64,000 nucleotides of DNA, taken from Mycobacterium sp. IS-1496. GTDB lineage: Bacteria; Actinomycetota; Actinomycetes; Mycobacteriales; Mycobacteriaceae. The stretch is from the NCBI RefSeq assembly GCF_001499995.1, contig NZ_LQIU01000025.1, positions 1 through 64,000 on the forward strand, written 5' to 3'. A program made the position numbers and the translations under genes. The notes under the pieces are model-generated. The model was not told the DNA's origin. It saw only the letters and a program-made list of their open reading frames with translations, and did not search any database. This document shows, piece after piece, positions 18,813 through 27,189 of the stretch; positions within the stretch are counted from its first letter, which is position 1, and each line of letters begins with the position of its first letter.

Positions 18813-19478
18813 GTGCGGATGTGGATCGCGCTGGTCATGGCGACGTCGTTGCTGTTCACCGTCGGCTGCACCCGCGAAATCAGCGGCACCGCACGGCAGG
18901 ATCCCAACCAGCCCCGCGCCGCGGTCACCGAGGACGGCTACGGCATCCTCGTCGGCGACCCCGACGCGGCGGCGCAGATCGAGGTGTTCACCGAACCGCA
19001 GTGCCCGCACTGCGCGGCGCTGCAGGCCGACTTCGGCGGGGAGATGGCCGGCTACATCAGCCTCGGGCAGTTGGCGGTGACCTACCGGCCGGTGACGTTC
19101 CTGGACCAGAACGGCGACCACTCGGCGCGGGTGAGCAATGCGATGTTCGCCGCCGCCGACGCGTCACCCCGTGCGGTGGCCTTCCAGGCGTTCGTCGAGG
19201 AACTGTGGGCCCATCAGCAGCCCGGGGGCACCGGCCCGACCGATGCGGACATGGCCGACATGGCCGAGGACAGCGGGATCCCCGCGCCCGGCGTCCGTGC
19301 TGTCGGGAGCGGTGGCGAGGCCGTCGACACTCAGGCCATGTCCGACCTCAACGTCGAACTGCTCATCGAGATCAACGCGTACGGGGTCGGCACCCCGACG
19401 GTCTACGACCTGGTCAATGACGAAGTGCTCGACATCAGCGACGATGACTGGCTGTCGAAGCTCATCTCCACCATCTAG
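18813..19478 (+). CDS. DsbA-like thiol-disulfide lipoprotein
   Basis: A 221-residue exported protein starting at GTG 18813. The signal peptide ends in a lipobox with Cys19 (FTVGC). After a polar linker comes a thioredoxin-fold domain with the active-site pair Cys64-Pro-His-Cys67 (EPQCPHCAALQADF) and a cis-proline region GVGTPTVYDL near 195, as in DsbA/DSBA-like proteins. It likely oxidises or isomerises disulfides outside the membrane. Its stop overlaps the convergent alcohol dehydrogenase stop by four bases. Confidence 0.88.
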   Translation: MRMWIALVMATSLLFTVGCTREISGTARQDPNQPRAAVTEDGYGILVGDPDAAAQIEVFTEPQCPHCAALQADFGGEMAGYISLGQLAVTYRPVTFLDQNGDHSARVSNAMFAAADASPRAVAFQAFVEELWAHQQPGGTGPTDADMADMAEDSGIPAPGVRAVGSGGEAVDTQAMSDLNVELLIEINAYGVGTPTVYDLVNDEVLDISDDDWLSKLISTI

Positions 19479-20641
19479 GGACGCAGCGCCACGCGGATGC
19501 AGTTGTCCTGCTTGTTCTTGAACATGTCGTAGGCGCGGACTCCCTCTTCGAGCGGGAGGTCGTGGGTGATCAACCTGGCCGGGTCGAGGTCGCCCTGCTC
19601 GACGTAGTCGAACAGCCGCGGCATGTACCGCTGACCGTGCTGCTGAGCCGACCTGATCGTCAGCGACTTGTTGGTCACCACACCCATCGGGAATTTGTCG
19701 GTCAGACCGTAGACGCCCAGCACGGACACCACACCGCCTTTGCGACACGCCAGGATCGCCTGCCGCAGCGCGCTCGCGCGGTCGGTCTCCAGCCGGAGCA
19801 GTTGCTTCGCGCGGTCGTAGACCTGCTGCAGACCGGTACTGTGGCCCTCCATCCCGACCGCGTCGACACACGCGTCGGGTCCGCGGCCGCCGGTCATCTC
19901 GCGCAGCGATTCCTGCACGCTGTCCGCGGCGGTGTAATCGATGGTCTCCAGCCCGAATTCGCGGGCCAGCGAGAGCCGTTCGGGGATGCGGTCGATGACG
20001 ATGGCGCGCTCGGCCCCGAGCAGCAGCGCGCTCTTGGCCGCCATCAGACCCACGCCCCCCGCGCCCCACACCGCGACGGTGTCACCGGCGCTGACGTCGC
20101 AGAAGTCGGCACCCATGAACCCCGTCGGCACGGCGTCGGACAGGAACAGCGCCTGTTCGTCGGTGATGTCGCCGGGGATCGGGAAGCAGTTCGTGTCACC
20201 GAACGGCACCCGCACGAACTGGGCGTGCGAGCCGGCGTAGCCGCCGAACGGATGCGTGTACCCGTAGATCCCGCCGGACGGGTACCCCAGAAGTGGTTGC
20301 TGCAGTTCGGCATTCGGGTTCGTGGTGTCGCAGCACGAGTACAGGTCGTGGTCGCAGTACCAGCACCGGCTGCATCCGATGAACGACGGGACGACGACGC
20401 GGTCGCCGATGGCGACGTTGCGGACCTCGCGGCCGACTTCGACGATCCTGCCCATGAATTCGTGCCCGAAGACGTCGCCCTCCCGCATACCGGGCAGGTA
20501 GCCGTCGATGAAGTGCAGGTCGGATCCGCAGGTCGTGGTCAGCGTGACCTCGACGATGACGTCGTGCGGGTTGAGAATCTCGGGGTCGTCGACCGTCTCG
20601 ACGGACAGCTTGTTGACGCCGTTCCAGCACAGTGCGCGCAT
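19475..20641 (-). CDS. Zinc-dependent alcohol dehydrogenase (formaldehyde dehydrogenase-like MDR)
   Basis: A 388-residue medium-chain dehydrogenase. The catalytic zinc Cys38 is in TTCGSDLH and GHE is at 59-61. Structural zinc cysteines lie in GCSRCWYCDHDLYSCC near 100-115. The NAD motif GAGGVGLMAA is near 190. An inserted loop after the structural zinc resembles glutathione-independent formaldehyde dehydrogenases. The substrate is unassigned. It follows the SRPBCC gene by 12 bases on the same strand, a pairing consistent with one operon. Confidence 0.9.
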   Translation of the reverse strand: MRALCWNGVNKLSVETVDDPEILNPHDVIVEVTLTTTCGSDLHFIDGYLPGMREGDVFGHEFMGRIVEVGREVRNVAIGDRVVVPSFIGCSRCWYCDHDLYSCCDTTNPNAELQQPLLGYPSGGIYGYTHPFGGYAGSHAQFVRVPFGDTNCFPIPGDITDEQALFLSDAVPTGFMGADFCDVSAGDTVAVWGAGGVGLMAAKSALLLGAERAIVIDRIPERLSLAREFGLETIDYTAADSVQESLREMTGGRGPDACVDAVGMEGHSTGLQQVYDRAKQLLRLETDRASALRQAILACRKGGVVSVLGVYGLTDKFPMGVVTNKSLTIRSAQQHGQRYMPRLFDYVEQGDLDPARLITHDLPLEEGVRAYDMFKNKQDNCIRVALRP

Positions 20642-20653
20642 GAGTGGCCTTCC

Positions 20654-21160
20654 TTACCGCGCGGAGCGCCGCGCGCTGGGGTTGTTGCGGATGGTGGGCA
20701 CCTCGCCGGTCTGCAGCAGCGCCCGGCAGCGGTAGAGCACCTTGAACGCGAGGGCGCCGGAGAGCAGATCGGGCGCCGGCGTCTTGGTCCGCAGCGTGAC
20801 CTCGGTGCCGAGATGGTTGGGCGCGGGCCGGAAATCGACCAGGATCTCGTTGCCGTCGTCGCCGGTGAACCGCAACCCGCCGTCGGTGCTGTGGACCCGG
20901 GATGCCCAGGTGGTCTCGACCGGCCCGGCGTGCAGTCGCCACGTGTACCGGTCCGGGTCGGTGTACTCCACGTCGCCGAGTTCGCCGAGCACGATCGACA
21001 TCCGTCGCGCGTCGCGCCACAATTCCTCGACCTCGACGACGCTGCTGTCGATGGTCACCGACTGCCCGTTCGTCGCGTCGGGCGTCTTCTCGACCACCCT
21101 GTCGGCCACGCCGGCGGCCAGGCTTTTGGCCCGGTTCCTGGCCGAGTCCAGAATCGACAT
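20654..21160 (-). CDS. SRPBCC family protein (polyketide cyclase/lipid transport-like)
   Basis: A 168-residue START/SRPBCC fold protein: QSVTIDSSVVEVEELWRDARRM near 33 is the typical first strand and helix, and the central strands hold TEVTLRTKTPAP. Such proteins bind hydrophobic ligands. No catalytic residues can be named. It precedes the zinc alcohol dehydrogenase by 12 bases and follows the DUF3592 gene by 55 bases. Confidence 0.82.
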   Translation of the reverse strand: MSILDSARNRAKSLAAGVADRVVEKTPDATNGQSVTIDSSVVEVEELWRDARRMSIVLGELGDVEYTDPDRYTWRLHAGPVETTWASRVHSTDGGLRFTGDDGNEILVDFRPAPNHLGTEVTLRTKTPAPDLLSGALAFKVLYRCRALLQTGEVPTIRNNPSARRSAR

Positions 21161-21215
21161 GTGGGGCTCCCTCCGTCGCGCGGGGCGATACCCGGCGAGG
21201 AGGCGGCCAAACGCC

Positions 21216-21728
21216 TCAGGCCGGCTCGGGCTCCCGGGCCAGCCGCTTCTGCAGCCACACCAGGCCGATCAGCGCACCCCCGGCGACCAGCCAACCGACG
21301 ACCGCGATCGACCCGGCCGGGATGATCGCCAGCGACGCGTCGCGGTCGCGCACCCGCACCAGATCAGGGTCGTTGCGGTCGTATTCGACGTAGATGCGCA
21401 TCCCCGTCTCGAGCTCCGACGGGTACAGCACGCCGAGTTCGGGCCGGTAGGTGACGCGGTCGGGGGTGACGAACTCGATGGTCGACCGGCGCGGGCCGGC
21501 GCTGAGGACCGTCGCCTCGGCGACGCCCATGTGGCGTTCGATCTGGCGGTCGTTCCGCCAGGCGCCGACGACCATGAGCACCGACTGCAGGGTCACCAGG
21601 CACGCCGCCAGGATGATCCCGATGCGCACCCGCCGGATGATCCGTTCGGCGCGGGTCTCGTCGCCGTCGCCCCAGAGGTGCGGGATGACCACGCGCCGGA
21701 CGGCCGCCACCCGTTCGGCCAGTCTCAC
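21216..21728 (-). CDS. DUF3592-type membrane protein (Rv0556 homologue)
   Basis: A 170-residue protein starting at GTG 21728, which overlaps the menD TGA (sequence GTGA), so translation is probably coupled to menD. A membrane helix at about 34-54 ([21 protein letters not shown]) and a second near 143-163 flank an extracytoplasmic beta domain of DUF3592 type. Function unknown. Rv0556 has the same length and position after menD. Confidence 0.85.
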   Translation of the reverse strand: MRLAERVAAVRRVVIPHLWGDGDETRAERIIRRVRIGIILAACLVTLQSVLMVVGAWRNDRQIERHMGVAEATVLSAGPRRSTIEFVTPDRVTYRPELGVLYPSELETGMRIYVEYDRNDPDLVRVRDRDASLAIIPAGSIAVVGWLVAGGALIGLVWLQKRLAREPEPA

Positions 21729-23356
21729 AGCGCGGCCTTGATCGAAGCGTGCAGCGCGCGCAGCGACGACCTGTCGGCTTTCACCTCCAGCACGCGCATC
21801 CCCTCGTGCGGTTCGTCGAGCGCGTCGGCGAGCTGGCCGACCTCGATCTGACGGTTGTCGACGTGATAGGCCCGGCACAGTGCGCCGACGTCGACGTCGT
21901 GCGGGGTGCCGAACACCCGCGAGGACACGTCGCCGAAGCGCGGATCGCCTTGTTCGAGCAGTTCGAAGATGCCGCCGCCGTTGTCGTTGGACACCACGAT
22001 CGTCAGGTTGCGCGGGCTCGGCTCGGTCGGCCCGATCAACAGCCCCGAACTGTCGTGCACGAAGGTCAGATCACCCATCAGCGCGACCGTGCGGCCGCCG
22101 GTGCGATCGTGGGCCAGCGCGGCGCCGATCGCCGTCGACACCGTGCCGTCGATACCGGCGACCCCGCGGTTGGAGCGCACCTGCACACCGTGCGGGGTGA
22201 ACCCGACCAGCGCAGCGTCCCGCACCGGGTTGCTCGCGCCGAGCACCAGCTGATCGCCCGGTCGCACCGCGTCGGCCACCGCCGCCGCGACGTGCAGGCC
22301 GGTGGTCAGCGGATGCGACTTCAGCTGGTTTCGCACGGCGGCGACGGCGTGCGCGTTGACCTCGGCGCAGCGCCGCAGCCACGACGGGTGCGGCGTGCCG
22401 ATGGTGACCGCGCGGGTGCCGGTGGCCTGTGAGTTCCCGCTGACATCGGGCCAGCGCGGCCCGGTGGTCAGCGCGTACACCGGCACCGACGGGTCGGCGA
22501 GCAGCGCGGAGACCGGCCGGTGCAGGGTCGGACGGCCGAGCATGATGACCTGCTTGGGCCGCAGCAGCGGCAGCGCCAGGGGGTGCAGCGGATTGTCCGC
22601 AGGCGGTGCGGTCGGTTCGGCGACGGTGGGCAGGTCGGCGAGGTTCGGGTGCACACCGGCGCCGTGCCCGGCGATCACGACGGTGTCGGGGGTGAGGTCG
22701 ATGTCGAGCGGCTGGTCGAACGTCACCGGCGGGGTGAGGGTCCACGGTTTGCCGTCGGGGCGCCCCGGTGGGCAGGAGCCGTCGTCGTCGAACGTGGGCA
22801 CCAGCGGCTCGCGCAGCGGGATGTCGAACTGGACCGGCCCGGCGTTGGCGCTGCGCGAGCCCGTCGCCGCCACCACGACCCGGCACGTCGCCGACCGCCA
22901 CTGCGCGTTGAACGAGTCCATCCGCTCGGGCGCATCCTCGGCGAGGCCGAGGCTGATGTTCGCGCGGACCTGGTTGCCGAAGTAGCCGAGCTGCTCGAAG
23001 GTCTGGTTCGCGCCGGTGCCGAGCAGTTCGTAGGGCCGGTTGGCGCTGAGCACGATCAGTGGCACCCGCGCGTAGTTCGCCTCGACGACCGCGGGGCCCA
23101 GGTTCGCGACCGCGGTGCCCGACGTCATCGCCACGCACACCGGCGCCCGGTCGGCGACCGCCAATCCGATCGCGAGGAAGCCCGCGGTGCGCTCGTCGAT
23201 GCGGACGTGCAGCCGCAACCGGCCCGCGCGGTCCGCGTCGGCCAGCGCGAACGCCAGCGGCGCGTTGCGCGAACCCGGGCACAGCACCACGTCGTGCACG
23301 CCGCCGCGAACGAGTTCGTCGACGACGACACGCGCCTGTGCCGTCGAGGGGTTCAT
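21725..23356 (-). CDS. menD: 2-succinyl-5-enolpyruvyl-6-hydroxy-3-cyclohexene-1-carboxylate synthase
   Basis: A thiamine diphosphate enzyme that joins isochorismate and 2-oxoglutarate, the first committed step of menaquinone synthesis. It has 543 residues. [13 protein letters not shown] near 24 holds the isochorismate-binding Ser/Arg, the glutamate in [13 protein letters not shown] near 55 activates ThDP, and the C-terminal ThDP/metal motif runs [12 protein letters not shown] to [16 protein letters not shown] near 435-475. The ATG at 23356 starts at the conserved N-terminus. It follows bpoC by two bases and is coupled to the downstream DUF3592 gene. Confidence 0.96.
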   Translation of the reverse strand: MNPSTAQARVVVDELVRGGVHDVVLCPGSRNAPLAFALADADRAGRLRLHVRIDERTAGFLAIGLAVADRAPVCVAMTSGTAVANLGPAVVEANYARVPLIVLSANRPYELLGTGANQTFEQLGYFGNQVRANISLGLAEDAPERMDSFNAQWRSATCRVVVAATGSRSANAGPVQFDIPLREPLVPTFDDDGSCPPGRPDGKPWTLTPPVTFDQPLDIDLTPDTVVIAGHGAGVHPNLADLPTVAEPTAPPADNPLHPLALPLLRPKQVIMLGRPTLHRPVSALLADPSVPVYALTTGPRWPDVSGNSQATGTRAVTIGTPHPSWLRRCAEVNAHAVAAVRNQLKSHPLTTGLHVAAAVADAVRPGDQLVLGASNPVRDAALVGFTPHGVQVRSNRGVAGIDGTVSTAIGAALAHDRTGGRTVALMGDLTFVHDSSGLLIGPTEPSPRNLTIVVSNDNGGGIFELLEQGDPRFGDVSSRVFGTPHDVDVGALCRAYHVDNRQIEVGQLADALDEPHEGMRVLEVKADRSSLRALHASIKAAL

Positions 23357-23358
23357 CG

Positions 23359-24141
23359 CTACAGGATATCGGCGAAGAATTTCAGCGCCGCGGCGTTGAC
23401 TTCCTGGGGCCTCTCGATGAAGCCGAGGTGGCCGGCATCGGGGATCTCCAGGTAACGGCCGTGCGGCATCGCGTCGGCGACCTCCTTGCCCAGATGCGGC
23501 GGCAACAGGACGTCGTCGGCGAACCCGATCACCAGCGTGGGGTTCCGGATGCTGCGGTAGGCCGGCAGCCGGTTGTCCTTCGGCCCCACCGACCCCTGTG
23601 TGCGCAGACCCGGGGTGTACTTGGTCGGCCACATGGTGAACATCTCGATCCAGTCGCCGATCGCCCGGTCGTCGTTGATCGTCTTGGGCGAGAAGTTCTC
23701 CAGCACACGGACTTTCGCGTCGTACCGCGGCGGCAGGGTGACGCCGGCGTCGACCAGTTCGCGTTCGGCGTCGGAGAAGAAGTTGCGGGCGCGGTCGTGG
23801 CGGCCGCGGGTGGCCATCAGCACCGCGGACCGGACGAGTTCCGGGCGGGCCAGCATGAGTTCCTGGGCGATGAAGGAGCCCATCGACACCGCCACGATGC
23901 GGACCGGCGCGGCGCCCAGCTTCTCGATCAGCGCGGCGGTGTCGGCGACCATCTGCTCGACGCCGAAGCCCTCGGCGTTCTCGGTGGCGCCGACGCCGCG
24001 GTTGTCGAAGGTGATGGCCCGGTAACCGTTGCGCACGAACTCCGGAACCTGGTGCAGGTGCCAGGTGCGGCCGGCGCCGCCGCGACCGGCGATGAACAGC
24101 ACCGGGATGCCGGTACCGCGGTCGTCGTAAGCGAGATTCAC
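23359..24141 (-). CDS. bpoC: Alpha/beta hydrolase BpoC (possible MenH-like role)
   Basis: A 260-residue alpha/beta hydrolase annotated in M. tuberculosis as BpoC (Rv0554), a supposed bromoperoxidase, although the cofactor-free fold is that of an esterase. The oxyanion region is [15 protein letters not shown] near 17. The nucleophile is Ser86 (AVSMGSF), with the acid at Asp209/210 (GFADDVLLP) and His238 (DAGHLGF). E. coli MenH has its triad at almost the same positions, and this gene sits two bases upstream of menD, so a MenH role is a reasonable hypothesis. Confidence 0.9.
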   Translation of the reverse strand: MNLAYDDRGTGIPVLFIAGRGGAGRTWHLHQVPEFVRNGYRAITFDNRGVGATENAEGFGVEQMVADTAALIEKLGAAPVRIVAVSMGSFIAQELMLARPELVRSAVLMATRGRHDRARNFFSDAERELVDAGVTLPPRYDAKVRVLENFSPKTINDDRAIGDWIEMFTMWPTKYTPGLRTQGSVGPKDNRLPAYRSIRNPTLVIGFADDVLLPPHLGKEVADAMPHGRYLEIPDAGHLGFIERPQEVNAAALKFFADIL

Positions 24142-24166
24142 GCCTCCCGACGCTACTCGACGGCGT

Positions 24167-24211
24167 TTTCGGCGCGCTGACGTGCGCGCAGCGTCGGTCA
24201 GCGCGCCGAAA
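24167..24211. repeat. Palindromic intergenic element, copy 1 (TTTCGGCGCGC type)
   Basis: A perfect 14-bp inverted repeat (TTTCGGCGCGCTGA / TCAGCGCGCCGAAA) separated by 17 bases lies between bpoC and the deazaflavin reductase gene. A second element with the same outer sequence is at 39614-39662. Its position after a gene on this strand suggests a transcription terminator or a dispersed repeat. Confidence 0.8.
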
Positions 24212-24715
24212 TCACCCAGATACCTCCGTGAAGGCGAGGATCGGGATGGTGCGGCCCTGCGTCAGCTTCTCGTAGTCGGCGTAGCTGGGGATCCAGTTCT
24301 TCGCCAGCTCCCACAGCCGGTCCCGCTCGACGCCGGTGACCTCCTCGCCGAGGAACGTGCCCTCGTAACCACCGGCGGCCAACGTGACCCGCGGCTGTTT
24401 GCGCACGTTGTGGTACCAGGCGGGATGGCGGCGGCCGCCGTAGTTCGAGGCGACGACGATCACCCGGCCGTTGTCGGTGAAGTAGGTCAGCGGCGTCACG
24501 CGCCGTTCGCCGGTCTTCGCGCCGACCGAGGTGAGCAACAGCTCCGGGGTGACCATCGCCGTGGACACCCGGCCGCGGCTGACGCGCAGCAGCGGCGGGT
24601 CGATGCGCGGCACGATGTGACGAACCAGATAGCGCACCGGGCGGGGGCGCAGCAGTCGTGCGCCGACCTTCAGCATCGGCGAGCCGGCGGTCGGGTCCAC
24701 CTCGGGTATGCCCAT
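24212..24715 (-). CDS. Deazaflavin (F420)-dependent nitroreductase family protein
   Basis: A 167-residue split-barrel protein of the Ddn family. The signature runs LTSVGAKTGERRVTPLTYF near 82, then VIVVASNYGGRRHPAWYHN and RKQPRVTLAAGG, where the basic residues contact the F420 phosphate tail. Members use reduced F420 on quinones and other electrophiles; some Ddn enzymes reduce menaquinone, which is of interest beside men genes, but the substrate here is unknown. It is the last gene before bpoC. Confidence 0.88.
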   Translation of the reverse strand: MGIPEVDPTAGSPMLKVGARLLRPRPVRYLVRHIVPRIDPPLLRVSRGRVSTAMVTPELLLTSVGAKTGERRVTPLTYFTDNGRVIVVASNYGGRRHPAWYHNVRKQPRVTLAAGGYEGTFLGEEVTGVERDRLWELAKNWIPSYADYEKLTQGRTIPILAFTEVSG

Positions 24716-24724
24716 GCGGCGATC

Positions 24725-25462
24725 CTATGCAGACGCCCTCCGGCGGCTGTTGCGCGTGCGGACGGCCTGCAGTGCGGTGTCCCACAGCAGCTTCGCCGAC
24801 GGCCCGAGCTGGCGGTGGGTGATGAAGGTGTCCTTGCCCAGCGCGGCCGTGGCGGCGGCCTTCGTGGCGGCCGACGCCTTCGACACGTGGCCCGAGTCGA
24901 ACGGCGGCTGCGGGTCGTACTCGATGATCAGTTGCCGTGCCAGCGCCTGCGCCTCCCCGCCGATCTGCGCGGACAGCCACAGCGCGAAGTCGATGCCCGC
25001 CGAGACGCCCGCGGCCGTGACGACCTTGCCGTCACGCACCACGCGTTCGTCCCCGACGGGGGTGGCGCCGAAGGTCTTGAGCAGCGGGACGGCCATCCAG
25101 TGCGAGGTGGCGCGCCTACCGTCGAGCAGTCCGGCCGCCGCGAGGATCATCGAACCCGTGCACACCGACGTCGTCCACGTCGTCGTCGCGTGCGCGGCGC
25201 GGAGCCAGGCCAACAGCTTCTCGTCGCGCGCGTGTTCGGCCGACGACGGCCCGCCGGGCACCAGCACGATGTCGGGTGACGGGGTCTCGTCGAACGAGTG
25301 GGTGGCCCCGACGACGAGCACACCGGAGTCGGCGGTGACGGGTCCGGGTTCATGCCAGACGAAGCGGATCTCGGTGTCGGGCAGGCTGCGCAGCACCTCG
25401 TAGGGCCCGATGAAGTCGAGGGCGGTGAAGCCGGGATAGAGCACGATCGCGATCTGGGGCAT
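24725..25462 (-). CDS. DJ-1/PfpI family protein (isonitrile hydratase-like)
   Basis: A 245-residue class I glutamine amidotransferase-like protein. It begins MPQIAIVLYPGFTALDFIGPYEVL, has the nucleophile-elbow Cys101 in SVCTGSMILAAAGLLDG, and TSHWMAV near 120. The order matches isonitrile hydratase-type DJ-1 proteins. The C-terminal 50 residues are an extra helical tail. The ATG at 25462 is fixed by homology; the frame is open to 25963. It follows the GlxA-type regulator by 11 bases, and both share the same fold. Confidence 0.86.
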   Translation of the reverse strand: MPQIAIVLYPGFTALDFIGPYEVLRSLPDTEIRFVWHEPGPVTADSGVLVVGATHSFDETPSPDIVLVPGGPSSAEHARDEKLLAWLRAAHATTTWTTSVCTGSMILAAAGLLDGRRATSHWMAVPLLKTFGATPVGDERVVRDGKVVTAAGVSAGIDFALWLSAQIGGEAQALARQLIIEYDPQPPFDSGHVSKASAATKAAATAALGKDTFITHRQLGPSAKLLWDTALQAVRTRNSRRRASA

Positions 25463-25473
25463 GGCTGGTCCTC

Positions 25474-26439
25474 TCAGGCGGTGAACGTCTTGCGGTAGTG
25501 GTCGGGTGAGACGCCGAGCCTCCGGACGAAGGTGCGGCGCATGGTTTCCGCGGTGCCGAAGCCGCAGCGGGCGGCGACGGCGGTGACGGTGTCGTCGGTC
25601 TCCTCGAGTTGGCGGCGCGCGGCTTCGGTGCGGACGCGTTCGACGTAGGCGCCGGGGGTTTCGCCGACCTCGGCGGTGAACACCCGGGTGAAGTGGCGCG
25701 GGCTCATCGCCGCGCGCTGGGCCAGGTCGGTGATGCTGTGTGCGCCACCGGGTTCGGCCTCGACGGCCTCCTGCACGTCGCGGATCGGGGCGCGTTTGGC
25801 GCGTGGCGTCCACACCGGGGCGGCGAACTGCGTCTGCCCGCCCGGGCGGCGCAGGTACATGACCAGCCAGCGGGCGACGGTCTGCGCGGCCTCGGTCCCG
25901 TGGTCGTCCTCGACGAGCGCCAGGGCGAGGTCGATGCCCGCCGTCACCCCGGCCGCCGTCCACACCCGTGGCGAACTGCGCACGAAGATGGGATCGGGGT
26001 CGACGGCGACCGCGGGATAACGGGCGGCGAGGCGCTTGGCGAAGGCCCAGTGCGTGGTGGCCGGGCAGCCGTCGAGCAGACCGGCCTCGGCGGCGAGGAA
26101 GGCGCCGGTGCAGACACTGACGACGCGGCGGGCATGCGGGGCGGCGGCGCGCACCCAGCCGATGAGGTCTTTGTCGGCGACGGCGGCCTCGGTGCCCGCT
26201 CCGCCGGGCAGGAGAAGGGTGTCGAGCGGGGTGTCCGGCTTCGGGAGGGGTTCGGCGGCCAGCGACAGGCCGGTGCCGGTCGTGACGGGCTGACCGTCGA
26301 GGGAGCCGATGCCGACGCGGTAACCCTCGGCGCCCTCGTCGGCGAGGTATCGCGAGGCGCCGGTGAACACCTCGAACGGGCCGACGAGGTCGAGCGCCTG
26401 GATGCCGGGGAACCCGACGATCAGCACGGATCTCGTCAT
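25474..26439 (-). CDS. GlxA family transcriptional regulator (DJ-1/PfpI domain plus AraC HTH)
   Basis: A 321-residue regulator. Residues 1-190 are a DJ-1/PfpI-like sensor domain (SVLIVGFPGIQALDLVGPFEVF; VSVCTGAFLAAEAGLLDG with the nucleophile-site Cys near 112). Residues 215-321 hold the two AraC helix-turn-helix motifs (ITDLAQRAAMSPRHFTRVF and VTAVAARCGFGTAETMRRTF). Its immediate downstream neighbour is a DJ-1 enzyme, the likely target. Ligand unknown. Confidence 0.9.
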   Translation of the reverse strand: MTRSVLIVGFPGIQALDLVGPFEVFTGASRYLADEGAEGYRVGIGSLDGQPVTTGTGLSLAAEPLPKPDTPLDTLLLPGGAGTEAAVADKDLIGWVRAAAPHARRVVSVCTGAFLAAEAGLLDGCPATTHWAFAKRLAARYPAVAVDPDPIFVRSSPRVWTAAGVTAGIDLALALVEDDHGTEAAQTVARWLVMYLRRPGGQTQFAAPVWTPRAKRAPIRDVQEAVEAEPGGAHSITDLAQRAAMSPRHFTRVFTAEVGETPGAYVERVRTEAARRQLEETDDTVTAVAARCGFGTAETMRRTFVRRLGVSPDHYRKTFTA

Positions 26440-26530
26440 GGGTTCAGTGTGTCGGCCGCTGAGCGTGGCGTCTACGCCATGGATCCCACAGATCAGGACA
26501 CGCGCGGCACGCGGCCCGCCTTCGCCGCTT

Positions 26531-26580
26531 GCGTAACGCAGTGGCGGCCGCGCGGCGCGTTTTCCGCCATGGCGTTACGC
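26531..26580. repeat. Imperfect 17-bp inverted repeat between the TetR and GlxA genes
   Basis: The arms GCGTAACGCAGTGGCGG (26531-26547) and CCGCCATGGCGTTACGC (26564-26580) pair at 14 of 17 positions, with a 16-base loop. The 164-base spacer has no open frame of its own. The element is just downstream of the TetR stop and about 100 bases upstream of the GlxA start, so it could terminate the TetR transcript or be an operator for GlxA. Confidence 0.6.
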
Positions 26581-26603
26581 AGACGGTGCGTCTGTAACGG
26601 CGC

Positions 26604-27185
26604 TCACCACACCAGCGGCGCGAGGTGGGTACGCGCGTAGCGGGTCACCGCATCGTCGTCGGTGACATCGAGGACGGGTGTGCTCACCTGGACCAGCGAC
26701 GCCGCGAGGCGGATGTGCAACTCGGACACGGCGAGCAGGGCGTCGTCGGCCATGGTGGCGCCCGCGGCCCGCAGCGCCTTGGCCATCGCGGTGGCCGCGC
26801 TGACCAGGAATACGCGCGCCTCGTCGTACATCCCGGTCGTGGCGGTGAAGTCGCCGTCCAGTTGCAGGAACCGCCGCATGACCGGTTCGCCCGTCAGCAG
26901 CCGGACCCCCTCCCGGAACGCGGCGACCGCGGCCTCCTGTGGATCGGCGCCCACGCCGACGGTCTGCAGCCGCGCCATCGCGAAATCGAAGGTCTGCCTG
27001 CCCAGTTCGGTGATCAACTCCTCGCGGCTGGGATAGCGGCGGTACAGCGTGCTGCGGCTGACCCCGGCTTGGCGGGCGACGACGTCCATGCTCAACCGGC
27101 CGACGCCGACGAGCGCGACCTCCTCGGCGGCGGCCTTGAGGATCGCGGCTTCCTGTTCGGACCGGTTGGCGCTGGTGCGGCGCAT
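26604..27185 (-). CDS. TetR family transcriptional regulator
   Basis: A 193-residue regulator with an N-terminal helix-turn-helix at about 32-52 (VVARQAGVSRSTLYRRYPSREEL) and a helical ligand-binding domain. Its ATG at 27185 begins five bases after the MpaB-family stop, so it is the second gene of that operon. The palindrome at 28167-28197 upstream of the operon is a good candidate operator for autoregulation. The frame stays open upstream to 27368 but that part belongs to the mpaB gene. Confidence 0.9.
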   Translation of the reverse strand: MRRTSANRSEQEAAILKAAAEEVALVGVGRLSMDVVARQAGVSRSTLYRRYPSREELITELGRQTFDFAMARLQTVGVGADPQEAAVAAFREGVRLLTGEPVMRRFLQLDGDFTATTGMYDEARVFLVSAATAMAKALRAAGATMADDALLAVSELHIRLAASLVQVSTPVLDVTDDDAVTRYARTHLAPLVW

Positions 27186-27189
27186 CCGC

